From Agrobacterium tumefaciens (GTDB taxonomy: Bacteria; Pseudomonadota; Alphaproteobacteria; Rhizobiales; Rhizobiaceae), in assembly GCF_005221385.1 (NCBI RefSeq), contig NZ_CP039904.1, positions 1,166,501-1,230,500 of the forward strand: a stretch of 64,000 nt of DNA. The letters are read 5' to 3'. The notes under the pieces were generated by a model. It did no database searches. It was given only the letters and a program-made list of their open reading frames with translations, and was not told the origin of the DNA. Below, piece by piece: positions 43,574 through 52,403 of the stretch. Each line of letters starts with the position of its first letter. The first letter of the stretch is position 1. The position numbers were made by a program, and so were the translations under genes.

Positions 43574-43840
43574 GTGACGACGAGTTCAGAAGTAATCGCC
43601 TTTCCGGCAAAGAACCGCATTGCCGACGTAAAACGGTGTGCAACCATGCTTGACCGTCTGCATGGTGTGGAGGCGAATGATTTCTGGCGCAGGGAGTGCC
43701 GTGAACTGGCCGCCTATCTGACGGGATTGGGTTATGAAGACGCTGCCATGCGGCACGAGGTCATGGAATTTCAAAACGCGGTGCAGGCCGAATTGTGGTC
43801 CGGCGATGCTGCCCCCGAGGCTCGTCGCGACAGCCATTGA
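43574..43840 (+). CDS. DUF6074 family hypothetical protein
   Basis: 88 residues starting at GTG 43574. The sequence VIAFPAKNRIADVKRCATMLDRL followed by ANDFWRRECRELAAYLTGLGYEDA is the pattern of DUF6074, small rhizobial proteins of unknown function. It is soluble, helical and has no signal peptide. A bidirectional hairpin terminator follows immediately. Confidence 0.65.
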   Translation: MTTSSEVIAFPAKNRIADVKRCATMLDRLHGVEANDFWRRECRELAAYLTGLGYEDAAMRHEVMEFQNAVQAELWSGDAAPEARRDSH

Positions 43841-43860
43841 GGTTTTAAGTTTTCTCATAA

Positions 43861-43896
43861 AAAAGCCGGCGGATGCTTTGCACCGCCGGCTTTTTT
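43861..43896. terminator. bidirectional intrinsic terminator
   Basis: GCCGGCGG (43865-43872) pairs with CCGCCGGC (43883-43890), flanked by AAAA and TTTTTT. It serves the DUF6074 gene on the plus strand and the TPR lipoprotein gene on the minus strand. Confidence 0.9.
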
Positions 43897-43914
43897 GTTG
43901 GCGTCCGCCTGGCT

Positions 43915-44811
43915 TCAGGAGGCGCTGGCGCCGCGTGTGCGGGCAACACCATCGAGCGCCGGCTTGTATTTCGGATCGAGCCGCGCCGCGTGGGAATAGG
44001 ACTTGGCGGCCTTGGCCATCTCGCCGCGCCGCTCATAGACCAACGCCTGGTTGGCCCAGGATTCGGCGACATTGCCATCAAGCGAAATAGCGTGATTGAA
44101 ATCCGCGAAGGCGTTTTCGTCGTCGTTCAAGGCGACATAGGAGAGGCCACGCCCGTTATAGGGTTCCGGCGAGGTGGAAGACAGGGAAATCGCCTTGGAG
44201 AAGTCCTCGATGGCCTGGGCGTGCTGGTTGCGCAGCTGGTAGATCAAGCCGCGATTGTGCCATGCGCGTCCATCCGTGGTTTCAAGCTGGATGGCGCGGG
44301 AGAAATCGTCGAACGCTTCGTTGACCCGTCCCGACTGGCGGTAAAGATTGCCACGGCCGATCAGCGCCACATCATAGCTCGCATTGATCTGCAGGGCGGC
44401 GTTATAGTCCTGCAGGGCCTGCTGCTGCTGACCGGAGTTGCGATAAACCAGCGCGCGGTTGGCGTAAGCCTGGTAGAAGCGCGGGTTCAGCTGCAATGCC
44501 TTGTTGAAGTCTTCGATGGCGCGGCGGGAATCACCCGCGCGGCCGTAAGCCGAGCCACGGACATTGTAGCCTTCCGGATCCTGCGGATTGGCGTTGATGA
44601 CCGAGGTGAGCGAGGCGATGTTTTCCTGCGAGCCCTGGGCGCGGTCGATCCTGAACACGTCTTCCGTCTGGTTGGATGTCGCGCAACCGGAAAGACCGGC
44701 GAGCACGGTGCAGACGACCAGAGAAGCACGAAACCCTCTGTTGTTTTTCAATGGCACCCGCCGCGTGGAGGCGTCGGAGTTTTTCACAACACAGGCATCG
44801 ACAGCGATCAT
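43915..44811 (-). CDS. TPR-repeat lipoprotein
   Basis: Up to 298 residues. A lipobox CTVLAGLSGCATS indicates a lipidated exported protein. About six tetratricopeptide repeats follow, for example AYGRAGDSRRAIEDFNKALQLNPRFYQAYANRA and YRQSGRVNEAFDDFSRAIQLE, as in NlpI-type scaffolds. ATG 44811 is the nearest ATG, but a normal-length lipoprotein signal would start at GTG 44757 or the TTG two codons later, so the true start may be internal. Function is unknown; TPR lipoproteins usually bind partner proteins in the envelope. Confidence 0.82.
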   Translation of the reverse strand: MIAVDACVVKNSDASTRRVPLKNNRGFRASLVVCTVLAGLSGCATSNQTEDVFRIDRAQGSQENIASLTSVINANPQDPEGYNVRGSAYGRAGDSRRAIEDFNKALQLNPRFYQAYANRALVYRNSGQQQQALQDYNAALQINASYDVALIGRGNLYRQSGRVNEAFDDFSRAIQLETTDGRAWHNRGLIYQLRNQHAQAIEDFSKAISLSSTSPEPYNGRGLSYVALNDDENAFADFNHAISLDGNVAESWANQALVYERRGEMAKAAKSYSHAARLDPKYKPALDGVARTRGASAS

Positions 44812-44946
44812 TCGGTGTGGGTTCCCTCGCAGGCCGGTCTCATAATCGTTGTCCCACGATTTGTCTCCGACCACAAACACAAAGAGCGGCGGCGAATTGA
44901 TCGCCCCCGCCCAACAAGCATTCAAAAACGTCCAAAAGACGGCCTA

Positions 44947-45174
44947 TTAACGGCTCGCGCGCGGGGCCGCAATCAGACCTTCGCGCTGTGCGCGCTTGCG
45001 TGCCAGCTTGCGAACGCGGCGAACGGCTTCAGCCTTTTCGCGGGCGCGCTTCTGGGAGGGCTTTTCGTAATAATCGCGCATTTTCATTTCACGGAAAATG
45101 CCTTCGCGCTGCATCTTTTTCTTGAGGGCGCGAAGCGCCTGATCAACGTTATTGTCGCGGACTAGTACCTGCAC
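44947..45174 (-). CDS. rpsU: 30S ribosomal protein S21
   Basis: 75 residues: [20 protein letters not shown], then [29 protein letters not shown] and a basic tail. The sequence is clearly S21, and the length is typical for alphaproteobacteria. It is next to a lipoprotein gene and not in an rpsU-dnaG-rpoD cluster. If the window is on a secondary replicon, another rpsU may be on the main chromosome. Confidence 0.96.
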   Translation of the reverse strand: MQVLVRDNNVDQALRALKKKMQREGIFREMKMRDYYEKPSQKRAREKAEAVRRVRKLARKRAQREGLIAAPRASR

Positions 45175-45492
45175 GTTAAACCCGTTCCTTTAGTTTGGTT
45201 ATCTTGCTGTGCGAATAAAGGCATTCGCACGCAAACACAAAATCGTTCGCTTGGCCTTTTTAGCCGTGCGATTGGTGTCGTGCATTATCAGATCATTTAC
45301 GCCAAGTCCAGCCGATAACCCGCAAACAACAGCTAAAATGCGACCCCTCCGCCATTCTCGCGGTCATGTCGAAACAAAAGCATTGCGGCGTCGCAAAATG
45401 GATATTGCCTCCCATCCCGATTTGCCATGTGTATGATACGGGCCGGAACTATGCTTCCGGTTTCTGGCCGGTTCTTGAGGAGCAGATTGCGA
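45175..45492. other. gene-free spacer between rpsU and soxB
   Basis: 318 bases must hold the rpsU and sox promoters. I see no convincing repeat, hairpin or small gene here. Confidence 0.4.
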
Positions 45493-46746
45493 ATGCGCAA
45501 ATATTCCGTTTTTGCCGTGGCGCGTGAGGCGCTCAGGGGTCATAAAGGCTGGGATGCGCAATGGGCATCACCCGAGCCGCGCAAGGATTATGACGTCATC
45601 ATCATCGGCGGCGGCGGCCACGGTCTGGGGGCGGCCTATTATCTTGCCAAGGAACACGGCATCACCAATGTCGCGGTGCTGGAAAAGGGCTGGCTTGGCG
45701 GCGGCAATACCGGCCGCAACACCACCATCATCCGTTCCAACTATCTCTATGAAGAGAGCATGGATATTTACGAGCATTCCCTCAAGCTTTGGGAAGGCCT
45801 GAGCCAGGATCTCAATTATAACGTCATGTATTCAGCGCGTGGCGTGATGATGCTGTCGCACAATATTCACGACCGGCAGTCCTTCAGCCGGCACATCAAT
45901 GCCAACCGTCTCTATGGTATCGACAATGAGTGGCTGACGCCCGAACAGGCCAAAGCCTATTGTCCGCCGCTCGATATTTCCGGCAATGCGCGTTATCCGA
46001 TCAATGGCGCAGCACTCCAGCGCCGTGGCGGCACGGCGCGCCACGATGCGGTGGCCTGGGGTTATGCCCGCGCCGCCTCCGACCGCGGTGTGCACATCAT
46101 CCAGAATTGCGAGGTCACGGCCATCAGGCGCGGGCCGGACGGGGCAGTGACGGGTGTCGAAACCAATCGCGGTTTCATCGGCGCCAAGAAGATCGGCGTT
46201 TCCGCCGCCGGCCACTCCTCGGTTCTCATGAAGATGGCGGATGTGCGGGTGCCCCTGCATTCCAACCCGCTGCAGGCGCTGGTGTCAGAGCCGCTGAAAC
46301 CGATCTTCCCCTGCGTCGTGATGTCCAACACGGTGCACGCCTATATTTCGCAGTCCGACAAGGGGGAACTGGTCATCGGCGCTGGCACGGACCAGTATAA
46401 TTCCTATTCCCAGACCGGCGGCCTGCAGATCATCACCCATACGCTCGATGCCATCTGCGAGCTGTTCCCGATCTTCCGTCGTGTCAAGATGATGCGCCAA
46501 TGGGGCGGCATTACCGACAACACGCCCGACCGTTCGGCCATCCAGAGCGTGACGCCGGTGCCGAACCTCTTTGTCAATTGCGGCTGGGGTACGGGTGGTT
46601 TCAAGGCGACACCGGGTTCGGCCAATCTCTTTGCCCATCTCATCGCCCGCGGTGAGCCACATCGCCTTGCCGCCGGGCTGACACTCGACCGGTTCCGCAC
46701 CGGCCGGCTCATAGATGAGGCCGCCGCTGCCGCGGTGGCGCATTGA
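45493..46746 (+). CDS. soxB: sarcosine oxidase beta subunit
   Basis: 417 residues. The FAD-binding motif is VIIIGGGGHGLGAAYYLAKEHG, with KGWLGGGNTGRNTTIIRSNYLYEESMDIYEHS next, which contains the His/flavin region of the heterotetrameric enzyme. The C-terminus WGTGGFKATPGSANLFAHLI is conserved. The subunit carries covalent FMN and noncovalent FAD in the known enzymes and oxidises sarcosine to glycine with methyl transfer to tetrahydrofolate. ATG 45493 follows GAGGAGC; ATG 45427 is unsupported. It starts the operon soxB-x-D-A-G. Confidence 0.95.
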   Translation: MRKYSVFAVAREALRGHKGWDAQWASPEPRKDYDVIIIGGGGHGLGAAYYLAKEHGITNVAVLEKGWLGGGNTGRNTTIIRSNYLYEESMDIYEHSLKLWEGLSQDLNYNVMYSARGVMMLSHNIHDRQSFSRHINANRLYGIDNEWLTPEQAKAYCPPLDISGNARYPINGAALQRRGGTARHDAVAWGYARAASDRGVHIIQNCEVTAIRRGPDGAVTGVETNRGFIGAKKIGVSAAGHSSVLMKMADVRVPLHSNPLQALVSEPLKPIFPCVVMSNTVHAYISQSDKGELVIGAGTDQYNSYSQTGGLQIITHTLDAICELFPIFRRVKMMRQWGGITDNTPDRSAIQSVTPVPNLFVNCGWGTGGFKATPGSANLFAHLIARGEPHRLAAGLTLDRFRTGRLIDEAAAAAVAH

Positions 46747-47156
46747 TGCTGGCGGCGGCTGTGCTTGCGATCAATATATCTGGCGCGGTCGCGGTCGTGC
46801 CCGTCGGCAGCATCATTCCCGAGGCCGAGGATTTTCGCAGTCAAAAAATTGCGAAGATGCAGGGTGAGAAAGACTGGCCTTTCGTGGCGGAAAAAGGCCT
46901 GCTGCTGTGTGCTCCAAGTCTCGCGGACAAGATGGTCTATTTCGTCGGCGAGAAGGAGGATGGCGAGCAGGACTATCCCTTCGCAATCGATACCGACATG
47001 ATGGCGGTTGCCATCGTCAATATGGGCCGGGCCTCGGCGCTACGCCCCTTCGATAATTTCGCGCAGCTTCTGACGCGGCTTTCCCCCTTTGTTGCGATGG
47101 GAAAGCGGCTATGTGACCAACCCGCCGGAAGCGTCCTTCCGGAAAATTCTCTCTAG
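46746..47156 (+). CDS. exported DUF2511/YebY-like protein inside the sox operon
   Basis: 136 residues with a short Sec-like signal (MLAAAVLAINISGAVA). The mature part has DWPFVAEKGLLLCAPSLADKMVYFV, YPFAIDTDMM and LSPFVAMGKRLCDQ; the spacing of WPF, LLC, YPF and the terminal Cys resembles the YebY/DUF2511 family. Two Cys could pair. The ATG overlaps the soxB stop (TGATG), so it is translationally coupled, and soxD follows 12 bases later. Its role in sarcosine or folate metabolism is unknown; most sox operons I know run B-D-A-G without it. Confidence 0.6.
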   Translation: MLAAAVLAINISGAVAVVPVGSIIPEAEDFRSQKIAKMQGEKDWPFVAEKGLLLCAPSLADKMVYFVGEKEDGEQDYPFAIDTDMMAVAIVNMGRASALRPFDNFAQLLTRLSPFVAMGKRLCDQPAGSVLPENSL

Positions 47157-47167
47157 GTGGAGCGACG

Positions 47168-47482
47168 ATGCTTCTGATCCATTGCCCCTATTGCGGGGAA
47201 GACCGTTCCGAACTGGAATTCCGCTGGGCGGGCGAGGCCCATATCGCTCGGCCGGAAAACATCGCCGATATTTCTGACGAAGCTTTCGCGGAGTATTTCT
47301 TCATTCGCGACAATGACAAGGGTCTCGTTTTTGAGCGCTGGCGGCATATCCATGGCTGCGGCCGGTTTTTCAACGCCGCCCGCCACTCCGTCAGCGATAA
47401 ATTCCTGATGACCTACAGGGCCGGCGAGCCGAAGCCGGATGTCGAGACTGTCCTGTCTGGAGAAAAGGGAGCCGGGCAATGA
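47168..47482 (+). CDS. soxD: sarcosine oxidase delta subunit
   Basis: 104 residues. LIHCPYCGEDRSELEFRWAGEAHIARP supplies the Cys ligands of the zinc site, and HIHGCGRFFNAARHSVSDKFLMTY follows, as in SoxD. It is a small structural subunit of the heterotetramer. The stop overlaps the soxA ATG by four bases. Confidence 0.96.
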   Translation: MLLIHCPYCGEDRSELEFRWAGEAHIARPENIADISDEAFAEYFFIRDNDKGLVFERWRHIHGCGRFFNAARHSVSDKFLMTYRAGEPKPDVETVLSGEKGAGQ

Positions 47483-50439
47483 GCGGCGATTACCGTATAA
47501 AGGGCGCTGGCCGCCTGACGCCGGCCAGAACGGCGCGTTTCACCTTCGACGGCAAGATTTATTCCGCGCTGGAAGGCGACACGGTTGCCTCAGCGCTTCT
47601 CGCAAACGGCGTGCATTTGATCGGCCGCTCGTTTAAATATCACCGGCCGCGTGGTTTCCTGTCTGCAGGGCCGGAAGAGCCGAATGCGCTGATCGACGTC
47701 TCACGCGATAGCATGCGCAAGCAGCCGAATGTGCGCGCAACGGTGCAGGATGTGTTCGACGGTGCAATCATCGCCTCGCAGAACCGCTTTCCGTCGCTGT
47801 CCTTCGATATCAGCGCGATCAACGACGTCCTTTCGCCGATGTTTGCGGCTGGCTTCTACTACAAGACTTTCATGTGGCCGAAGGCCGCCTGGCACAAGAT
47901 CTATGAACCGATCATCCGCCGCGCTGCCGGTCTCGGCAAGGCGCCGAGCGAGCCCGATGCGGATCATTATTCAGGCCGTTATGCCCATTGTGACCTGCTG
48001 GTGGCCGGTGGTGGCGTTGCCGGTCTGACGGCAGCGCTGGCTGCGGCGAATACCGGCGCCAGCGTCATTCTGGTGGATGAGAATGCCGAAATCGGCGGCG
48101 CGCTGCGCTTCGACACGGGAGCGGTTATCGATGGGCTGCCCGGTTATGAGTGGGCGCAGAAGGTTCTCGCCGAATTGAAGTCCCTGCCTAACGTCCGGGT
48201 TCTGACCCGCACGACAGCCTTCGGTTATTACAACCACAATTTCGTGGCGCTGGCAGAGCGCGTGACCGATCACCTCGCCACGCCCGCCAGACACCAGCCG
48301 CGCGAGCGGCTGTGGCAGGTGCGCGCCAAAAAAGTCGTTCTGGCGGCGGGTGCGATCGAGCGCCACATGGTCTTCGCCAATAATGACCGTCCGGGCATCA
48401 TGCTGGCATCGGCGGCACGCACATATCTCAATCACTACGGGGTGGCTGTCGGCCACAATGTCGGTGTCTACACCGCCCATGATTCAGCCTATGAAACGGC
48501 TTTCGACCTGAAGAAGGCCGGCGTGAAGATCGCCGCCATCGTCGATTGCCGCGAGAACCCGGATCGGCGGTTGCTGGATGAGGCGCGGGCGCTGAACATC
48601 GAAGTGTTGGCGGGCCACAGCGTTTACAATACGGCCGGGCGTCTGCGCGTGTCGTCCATGACCGTTGGCCGCAATGGTGGCTCCAACAAACGCAAGATCG
48701 CCATTGATGCGCTCGTCGTTTCCGCCGGCTGGACGCCGTCGGTACATCTGTTTTCGCAATCACGCGGCAAGCTGAAGTTTGACGCGGCTAACCAGCGCTT
48801 CCTGCCCGATATCCATGTGCAGGACTGTGTTTCCGTCGGCACCTGCAACGGCACGGACGATCTTGCGGCGGTGATTGCCGAAGCGGCGGCTGCTGGCGGT
48901 TCCGCTGTGGAGTTTTCCGGCGAGAATGCCCGTGGCTGGACCGGCGGTATGATCGGCGCTGCCGAAGGTGCGGGTGAGGGCACCGGCGTCAAGGCCTTCA
49001 TCGATTTCCAGCATGATGTCTGCGCCAAGGATATCCGCCTTGCCGTGCGTGAGGGCATGCACTCCGTCGAGCACATCAAACGCTTCACCACCAATGGCAT
49101 GGCGTCGGATCAGGGCAAGATGTCCAATATGCACGGGCTCGCCATTGCATCCGAAGCGCTGGGTCGGGATTTGCCTAAGGTCGGCCTCACCACTTTCCGT
49201 CAGCCCTATACGCCGGTCACCTTCGGTACGCTCATCAATCATTCGCGCGGCGCATTGTTCGATCCGGCCCGCAAGACGCCGATGCACGACGAAGAGGCGG
49301 CGGCAGGTGCGGTGTTCGAGGATGTCGGAAACTGGAAGCGCGCGTGGTTCTTCCCGCGTGCGGGCGAGGACATGCACGAAGCAATCAACCGCGAGTGCAA
49401 GATGGTGAGAGACAGCGTTGGCGTCTTCGATGCCTCGACGCTCGGCAAGATCGAGGTGGTCGGCCCTGACGCGGCGAAGTTCCTCAACCTCATCTACACC
49501 AATGCCTGGGATACGCTGAAACCCGGCCGCTGCCGTTATGGCATCATGACCCGCGAAGACGGCTTCGTTTACGATGACGGCGTCGTCGGGCGTCTTGCCG
49601 AGGACCGCTTCCATGTGACGACGACCACGGGCGGCGCGCCGCGTGTTCTGCAGCACATGGAGGATTATCTCCAGACCGAATTCCCCGATCTCAATGTCTG
49701 GCTGACCTCGGCCACCGAACAATGGGCTGTCATTGCCGTGCAGGGGCCGAAGGCGCGGGAGGTAATCGCTCCCTTCGTCGAGGGTATCGACCTTTCCCCG
49801 GAAGCCTTCCCGCATATGGCGGTGGCCGAGGGCAAGTTCTGCGGCGTGCCGACGCGGCTTTTTCGCGTCTCTTTCACCGGCGAGCTTGGTTTCGAAATCA
49901 ACGTTCCGGCCGATTACGGCGCAGCCGTCTGGTCTGCCATCCGGGAAAGGGCCGAAGCCGTTGGCGGTTGCCTTTATGGCACCGAAACCATGCATATCCT
50001 GCGTGCCGAAAAGGGCTATATCATCGTCGGGCAGGATACCGACGGCACGGTGACGCCTGACGATGCGGGGCTCAGCTGGGCGGTTTCCAAGAAGAAGACG
50101 GATTTCGTCGGTATTCGCGGTCTTAAGCGCCCTGATCTCACGCGCTCCGGCCGCAAGCAGCTGGTGGGTCTGAAGACGAAGGACAGGCTGACCGTTCCGG
50201 AAGAGGGCGGCCAGATCGTTGTCGATCCGAACCAGCCGAAACCCATGACCATGCTCGGCCATGTGACATCCGCCTACTGGTCGGCAAATCTCGGCCATTC
50301 CATCGCCTTTGCGCTGGTGGCGGATGGCAGGGCGCGTTTGGGCGAAACGCTCTATATCCCGCTCGCCGATAAAACCATTGCCGTCGAAGTGACCGACATG
50401 GTCTTTCTCGACAAGGAAGGGGCCCGTCTCAATGGCTGA
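47479..50439 (+). CDS. soxA: sarcosine oxidase alpha subunit
   Basis: 986 residues, full length for the family. The N-terminal ferredoxin-like part has FTFDGKIYSALEGDTVASALLANG, and the NAD/FAD domain has CDLLVAGGGVAGLTAALAAANTGASVILVDE. The C-terminal third is GcvT-like: VGVFDASTLGKIEVVGPDAAKFLN, EYLQ-type region and GTETMHILRAEKGYIIVGQDTDGTVTPDDAGLSW, which binds tetrahydrofolate and takes up the methylene group. It couples sarcosine demethylation to 5,10-methylene-THF formation. The stop overlaps soxG by eight bases. Confidence 0.96.
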   Translation: MSGDYRIKGAGRLTPARTARFTFDGKIYSALEGDTVASALLANGVHLIGRSFKYHRPRGFLSAGPEEPNALIDVSRDSMRKQPNVRATVQDVFDGAIIASQNRFPSLSFDISAINDVLSPMFAAGFYYKTFMWPKAAWHKIYEPIIRRAAGLGKAPSEPDADHYSGRYAHCDLLVAGGGVAGLTAALAAANTGASVILVDENAEIGGALRFDTGAVIDGLPGYEWAQKVLAELKSLPNVRVLTRTTAFGYYNHNFVALAERVTDHLATPARHQPRERLWQVRAKKVVLAAGAIERHMVFANNDRPGIMLASAARTYLNHYGVAVGHNVGVYTAHDSAYETAFDLKKAGVKIAAIVDCRENPDRRLLDEARALNIEVLAGHSVYNTAGRLRVSSMTVGRNGGSNKRKIAIDALVVSAGWTPSVHLFSQSRGKLKFDAANQRFLPDIHVQDCVSVGTCNGTDDLAAVIAEAAAAGGSAVEFSGENARGWTGGMIGAAEGAGEGTGVKAFIDFQHDVCAKDIRLAVREGMHSVEHIKRFTTNGMASDQGKMSNMHGLAIASEALGRDLPKVGLTTFRQPYTPVTFGTLINHSRGALFDPARKTPMHDEEAAAGAVFEDVGNWKRAWFFPRAGEDMHEAINRECKMVRDSVGVFDASTLGKIEVVGPDAAKFLNLIYTNAWDTLKPGRCRYGIMTREDGFVYDDGVVGRLAEDRFHVTTTTGGAPRVLQHMEDYLQTEFPDLNVWLTSATEQWAVIAVQGPKAREVIAPFVEGIDLSPEAFPHMAVAEGKFCGVPTRLFRVSFTGELGFEINVPADYGAAVWSAIRERAEAVGGCLYGTETMHILRAEKGYIIVGQDTDGTVTPDDAGLSWAVSKKKTDFVGIRGLKRPDLTRSGRKQLVGLKTKDRLTVPEEGGQIVVDPNQPKPMTMLGHVTSAYWSANLGHSIAFALVADGRARLGETLYIPLADKTIAVEVTDMVFLDKEGARLNG

Positions 50440-50986
50440 TATGCTTCACGCAAAACGCAAATCCGTGCTTGAGGATTTCCATGGCGGCTCGCCCTTCGTC
50501 TCGCTGAAACCTGCCGCTTCCGCATCACGGCTGTCGCTGCGCGCGCGGGAAAGCGCTGTGCCGGCCCTTTCGGAAGCGCTTGGTCTTTCCTTGCCCACCA
50601 GCCCGAAAAGCGCCGTCACCTCGGGTCTGCGGTCTGCTCTCTGGCTCGGCCCGGATGAATGGCTGGTGATCGATCAGAGCGAAAGCGACCTGATGGCAGT
50701 GCTCTCCGGCGTCTCCGGCCTGTTTTCGGCAACCGACATTTCTCACCGTAATACGGCCATCATCGTCTCCGGCCCGGGTGCGGAGGCCGCACTCAATGCC
50801 GGTTGTCCGCAGGATCTGTCTCTGACACGATTCCCGGTCGGCGCCTGCTCGCGCACGGTTTTCGGCAAGGCGGAAGTGGTTCTGCTACGCGTGACCGACG
50901 ATACGTTCCGGATGGAATGCTGGCGTTCCTTCGCCGACTATGTCGGCGGGCTGCTGCAGGAGGCGGCTGAGGACGTGGCGGTTTGA
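50432..50986 (+). CDS. soxG: sarcosine oxidase gamma subunit
   Basis: 184 residues. The sequence ALWLGPDEWLVIDQSESDL, then ATDISHRNTAIIVSGPGAEAALNAGCPQDLSLTRFPVG, and CSRTVFGKAEVVLLRVTDDTFRMECWRSFADYVGGLL is typical of SoxG. It completes the heterotetramer. It is the last gene of the operon and converges with the exported peptidase gene at 51022. Confidence 0.95.
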   Translation: MADMLHAKRKSVLEDFHGGSPFVSLKPAASASRLSLRARESAVPALSEALGLSLPTSPKSAVTSGLRSALWLGPDEWLVIDQSESDLMAVLSGVSGLFSATDISHRNTAIIVSGPGAEAALNAGCPQDLSLTRFPVGACSRTVFGKAEVVLLRVTDDTFRMECWRSFADYVGGLLQEAAEDVAV

Positions 50987-51021
50987 ACTTTTCAATCCCC
51001 AGTCAGAAAAGATTTCTCGGC

Positions 51022-51765
51022 TTAGAGGGTCTTAACATAATCTACGCCGGCTTCGAGTGCGTCCTTGAACATTAGGCGTCGATGGTAACTCGCAAGAAAA
51101 CCGGCTTTTACGGCATTACCGCGCTCGTCCGGTGTACCGTGATGGCCGGGATGATCAACCGCGTGATCTCCTACGCTGAACTGTGCCTGGGCGATAACCG
51201 CCGCCGGAAAATTCGCGTTGTCGAGCTTGCGGCGACCTGCGAAATATCCTGCCAAATAGTCCGCGTGCAACTCTATTCTTTTAACCGTTGGCTGCCCACC
51301 CAGGCGGTCGTCTATTCCATATTTATATTGTGCGATGTGCCCAAATTCATGCGCGCATACCGCTGCGATGTAAGCGGCGGGATAGGCTGGCTGATTCAAA
51401 AACTCCTGAAGAAAACGCAAGCCGAAAAGAACCGTGCCGTCTGAGCGGCCCATGTAGTTGGCCGGACTTGCATAGGCATTTTTCCCTTTCGCATCGTCAA
51501 GATAGGTAAAGCCGGGGAGAACATCGAAAAGATTACTGAGATAGTTCAGGGTCTGCGCCAGTGCATAGTCGAAGTCTTTGTCTCCAGATGTGGCGACGGG
51601 TGCCTGACCGTCAACGTAGGAAAACTCCATTGTTTTTTTGTTATTCGTTTCCGTCGCAATCTCCGAGGCGGTTAGCGTGCAACCATAATAAGTCTGGCAC
51701 CGGCATATTCCGGGCAATGCGAAGCTTGCACCGCATCCGACAATAAGGCCGCGTCTCGTAATCAT
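51022..51765 (-). CDS. exported putative zinc metallopeptidase
   Basis: 247 residues from ATG 51765, preceded by GAGGTGAGAG. The N-terminus MITRRGLIVGCGASFALPG is a signal of Tat- or Sec-type. The catalytic motif is AHEFGHIAQYKYG (His 139, Glu 140, His 143). A likely third ligand is Glu 165 in RIELHADYLAGYFAG, followed by HGTPDERGNAVKAGF near the end. The HExxH / ELxAD / HGtpxxR order is reminiscent of the YpfJ-type neutral zinc metallopeptidases, but overall similarity is weak, and substrate and role are unknown. The base composition is visibly more AT-rich than the neighbouring sox and DUF2332 genes. It lies 10 bases after its partner gene, with which it forms a two-gene unit. Confidence 0.7.
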   Translation of the reverse strand: MITRRGLIVGCGASFALPGICRCQTYYGCTLTASEIATETNNKKTMEFSYVDGQAPVATSGDKDFDYALAQTLNYLSNLFDVLPGFTYLDDAKGKNAYASPANYMGRSDGTVLFGLRFLQEFLNQPAYPAAYIAAVCAHEFGHIAQYKYGIDDRLGGQPTVKRIELHADYLAGYFAGRRKLDNANFPAAVIAQAQFSVGDHAVDHPGHHGTPDERGNAVKAGFLASYHRRLMFKDALEAGVDYVKTL

Positions 51766-51775
51766 GGCTCTCACC

Positions 51776-52303
51776 TCAGGGGCAAAGTTCGGGGAATTTT
51801 TGGCAGGCTTGGTTATCTGAAGGCGGTTTTGGTACCGGATTGGGCGTAGGATTCGGGTTCGGATTTGGTGTCGGATTGGGAGTGGGATTTGGGTTGGGGT
51901 TTCCGCCAGGTACCGAATTAAACTGAAAATTCTCAAACCTTTGCGTCATTTGAGAAAATGCAAGCTGCCAATCCGCATATCCATTCTGGTGGACGGTCCG
52001 GCAAGTCAAAAAGCTACCCAGTGGAAGTACATTTTCTCCACCTATCATAACATTATGAACAGGCCCCAGTTGAACCAAAGGAGGATAACGCCCTGTTCCG
52101 CCAGTCTGTTGAAAGATTGCAAATAATGCCTGTTGGCCAAACGCGGACTGTAGTTGTGGTCCGCCAATTTGCAGCAAGGTGGCGATGTTTGCGCAGGCAT
52201 TCATCGCGGCTTGGGATCCCATTTGCTGCTGTGCGATGGCCGGCGGCGCAAGTAAACTGCACACTAAAAGAATGGCTGAGCTTTTCGGGGTTTTGATAAG
52301 CAA
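51776..52303 (-). CDS. exported Cys-containing protein with Pro-Asn repeat, partner of the metallopeptidase
   Basis: 175 residues starting at TTG 52303, with GAGGGG seven bases upstream and a Sec signal (LIKTPKSSAILLVCSLLAPPAIAQ). The mature N-terminal part is Gln-rich, with GRYPPLVQLGPVHNVMIGGENVLPLGSFLTCRTVHQNG. Residues 135-157 are a flexible Asn-Pro/Thr-Pro repeat, and the tail DNQACQKFPELCP holds two Cys. I recognise no family. The gene is AT-rich relative to its flanks and is cotranscribed with the peptidase. The repeat may act as a spacer presenting the C-terminal Cys motif. Confidence 0.65.
   Translation of the reverse strand: MLIKTPKSSAILLVCSLLAPPAIAQQQMGSQAAMNACANIATLLQIGGPQLQSAFGQQALFAIFQQTGGTGRYPPLVQLGPVHNVMIGGENVLPLGSFLTCRTVHQNGYADWQLAFSQMTQRFENFQFNSVPGGNPNPNPTPNPTPNPNPNPTPNPVPKPPSDNQACQKFPELCP
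51833..51901 (-). repeat. in-frame Pro-Asn/Pro-Thr repeat-coding tract
   Basis: The codons of residues 135-157 in the preceding gene form a degenerate six-base-unit tandem (PN/PT dipeptides) in which synonymous codons vary, so it has not been recently duplicated by perfect slippage. Confidence 0.6.
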
Positions 52304-52403
52304 TTAAATTCCCCTCTAGATAATATCGATAGAAGAGGAGCACGGTTGTATTGCTTTTACAAGCAGCAGTTGGATTCTCGGCGTATATATTTGTTAAATT
52401 TGT

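Noticed and set aside
48760..50298. 512-residue minus-strand open frame
   Set aside because: Antisense to soxA; an artefact of high GC third positions.
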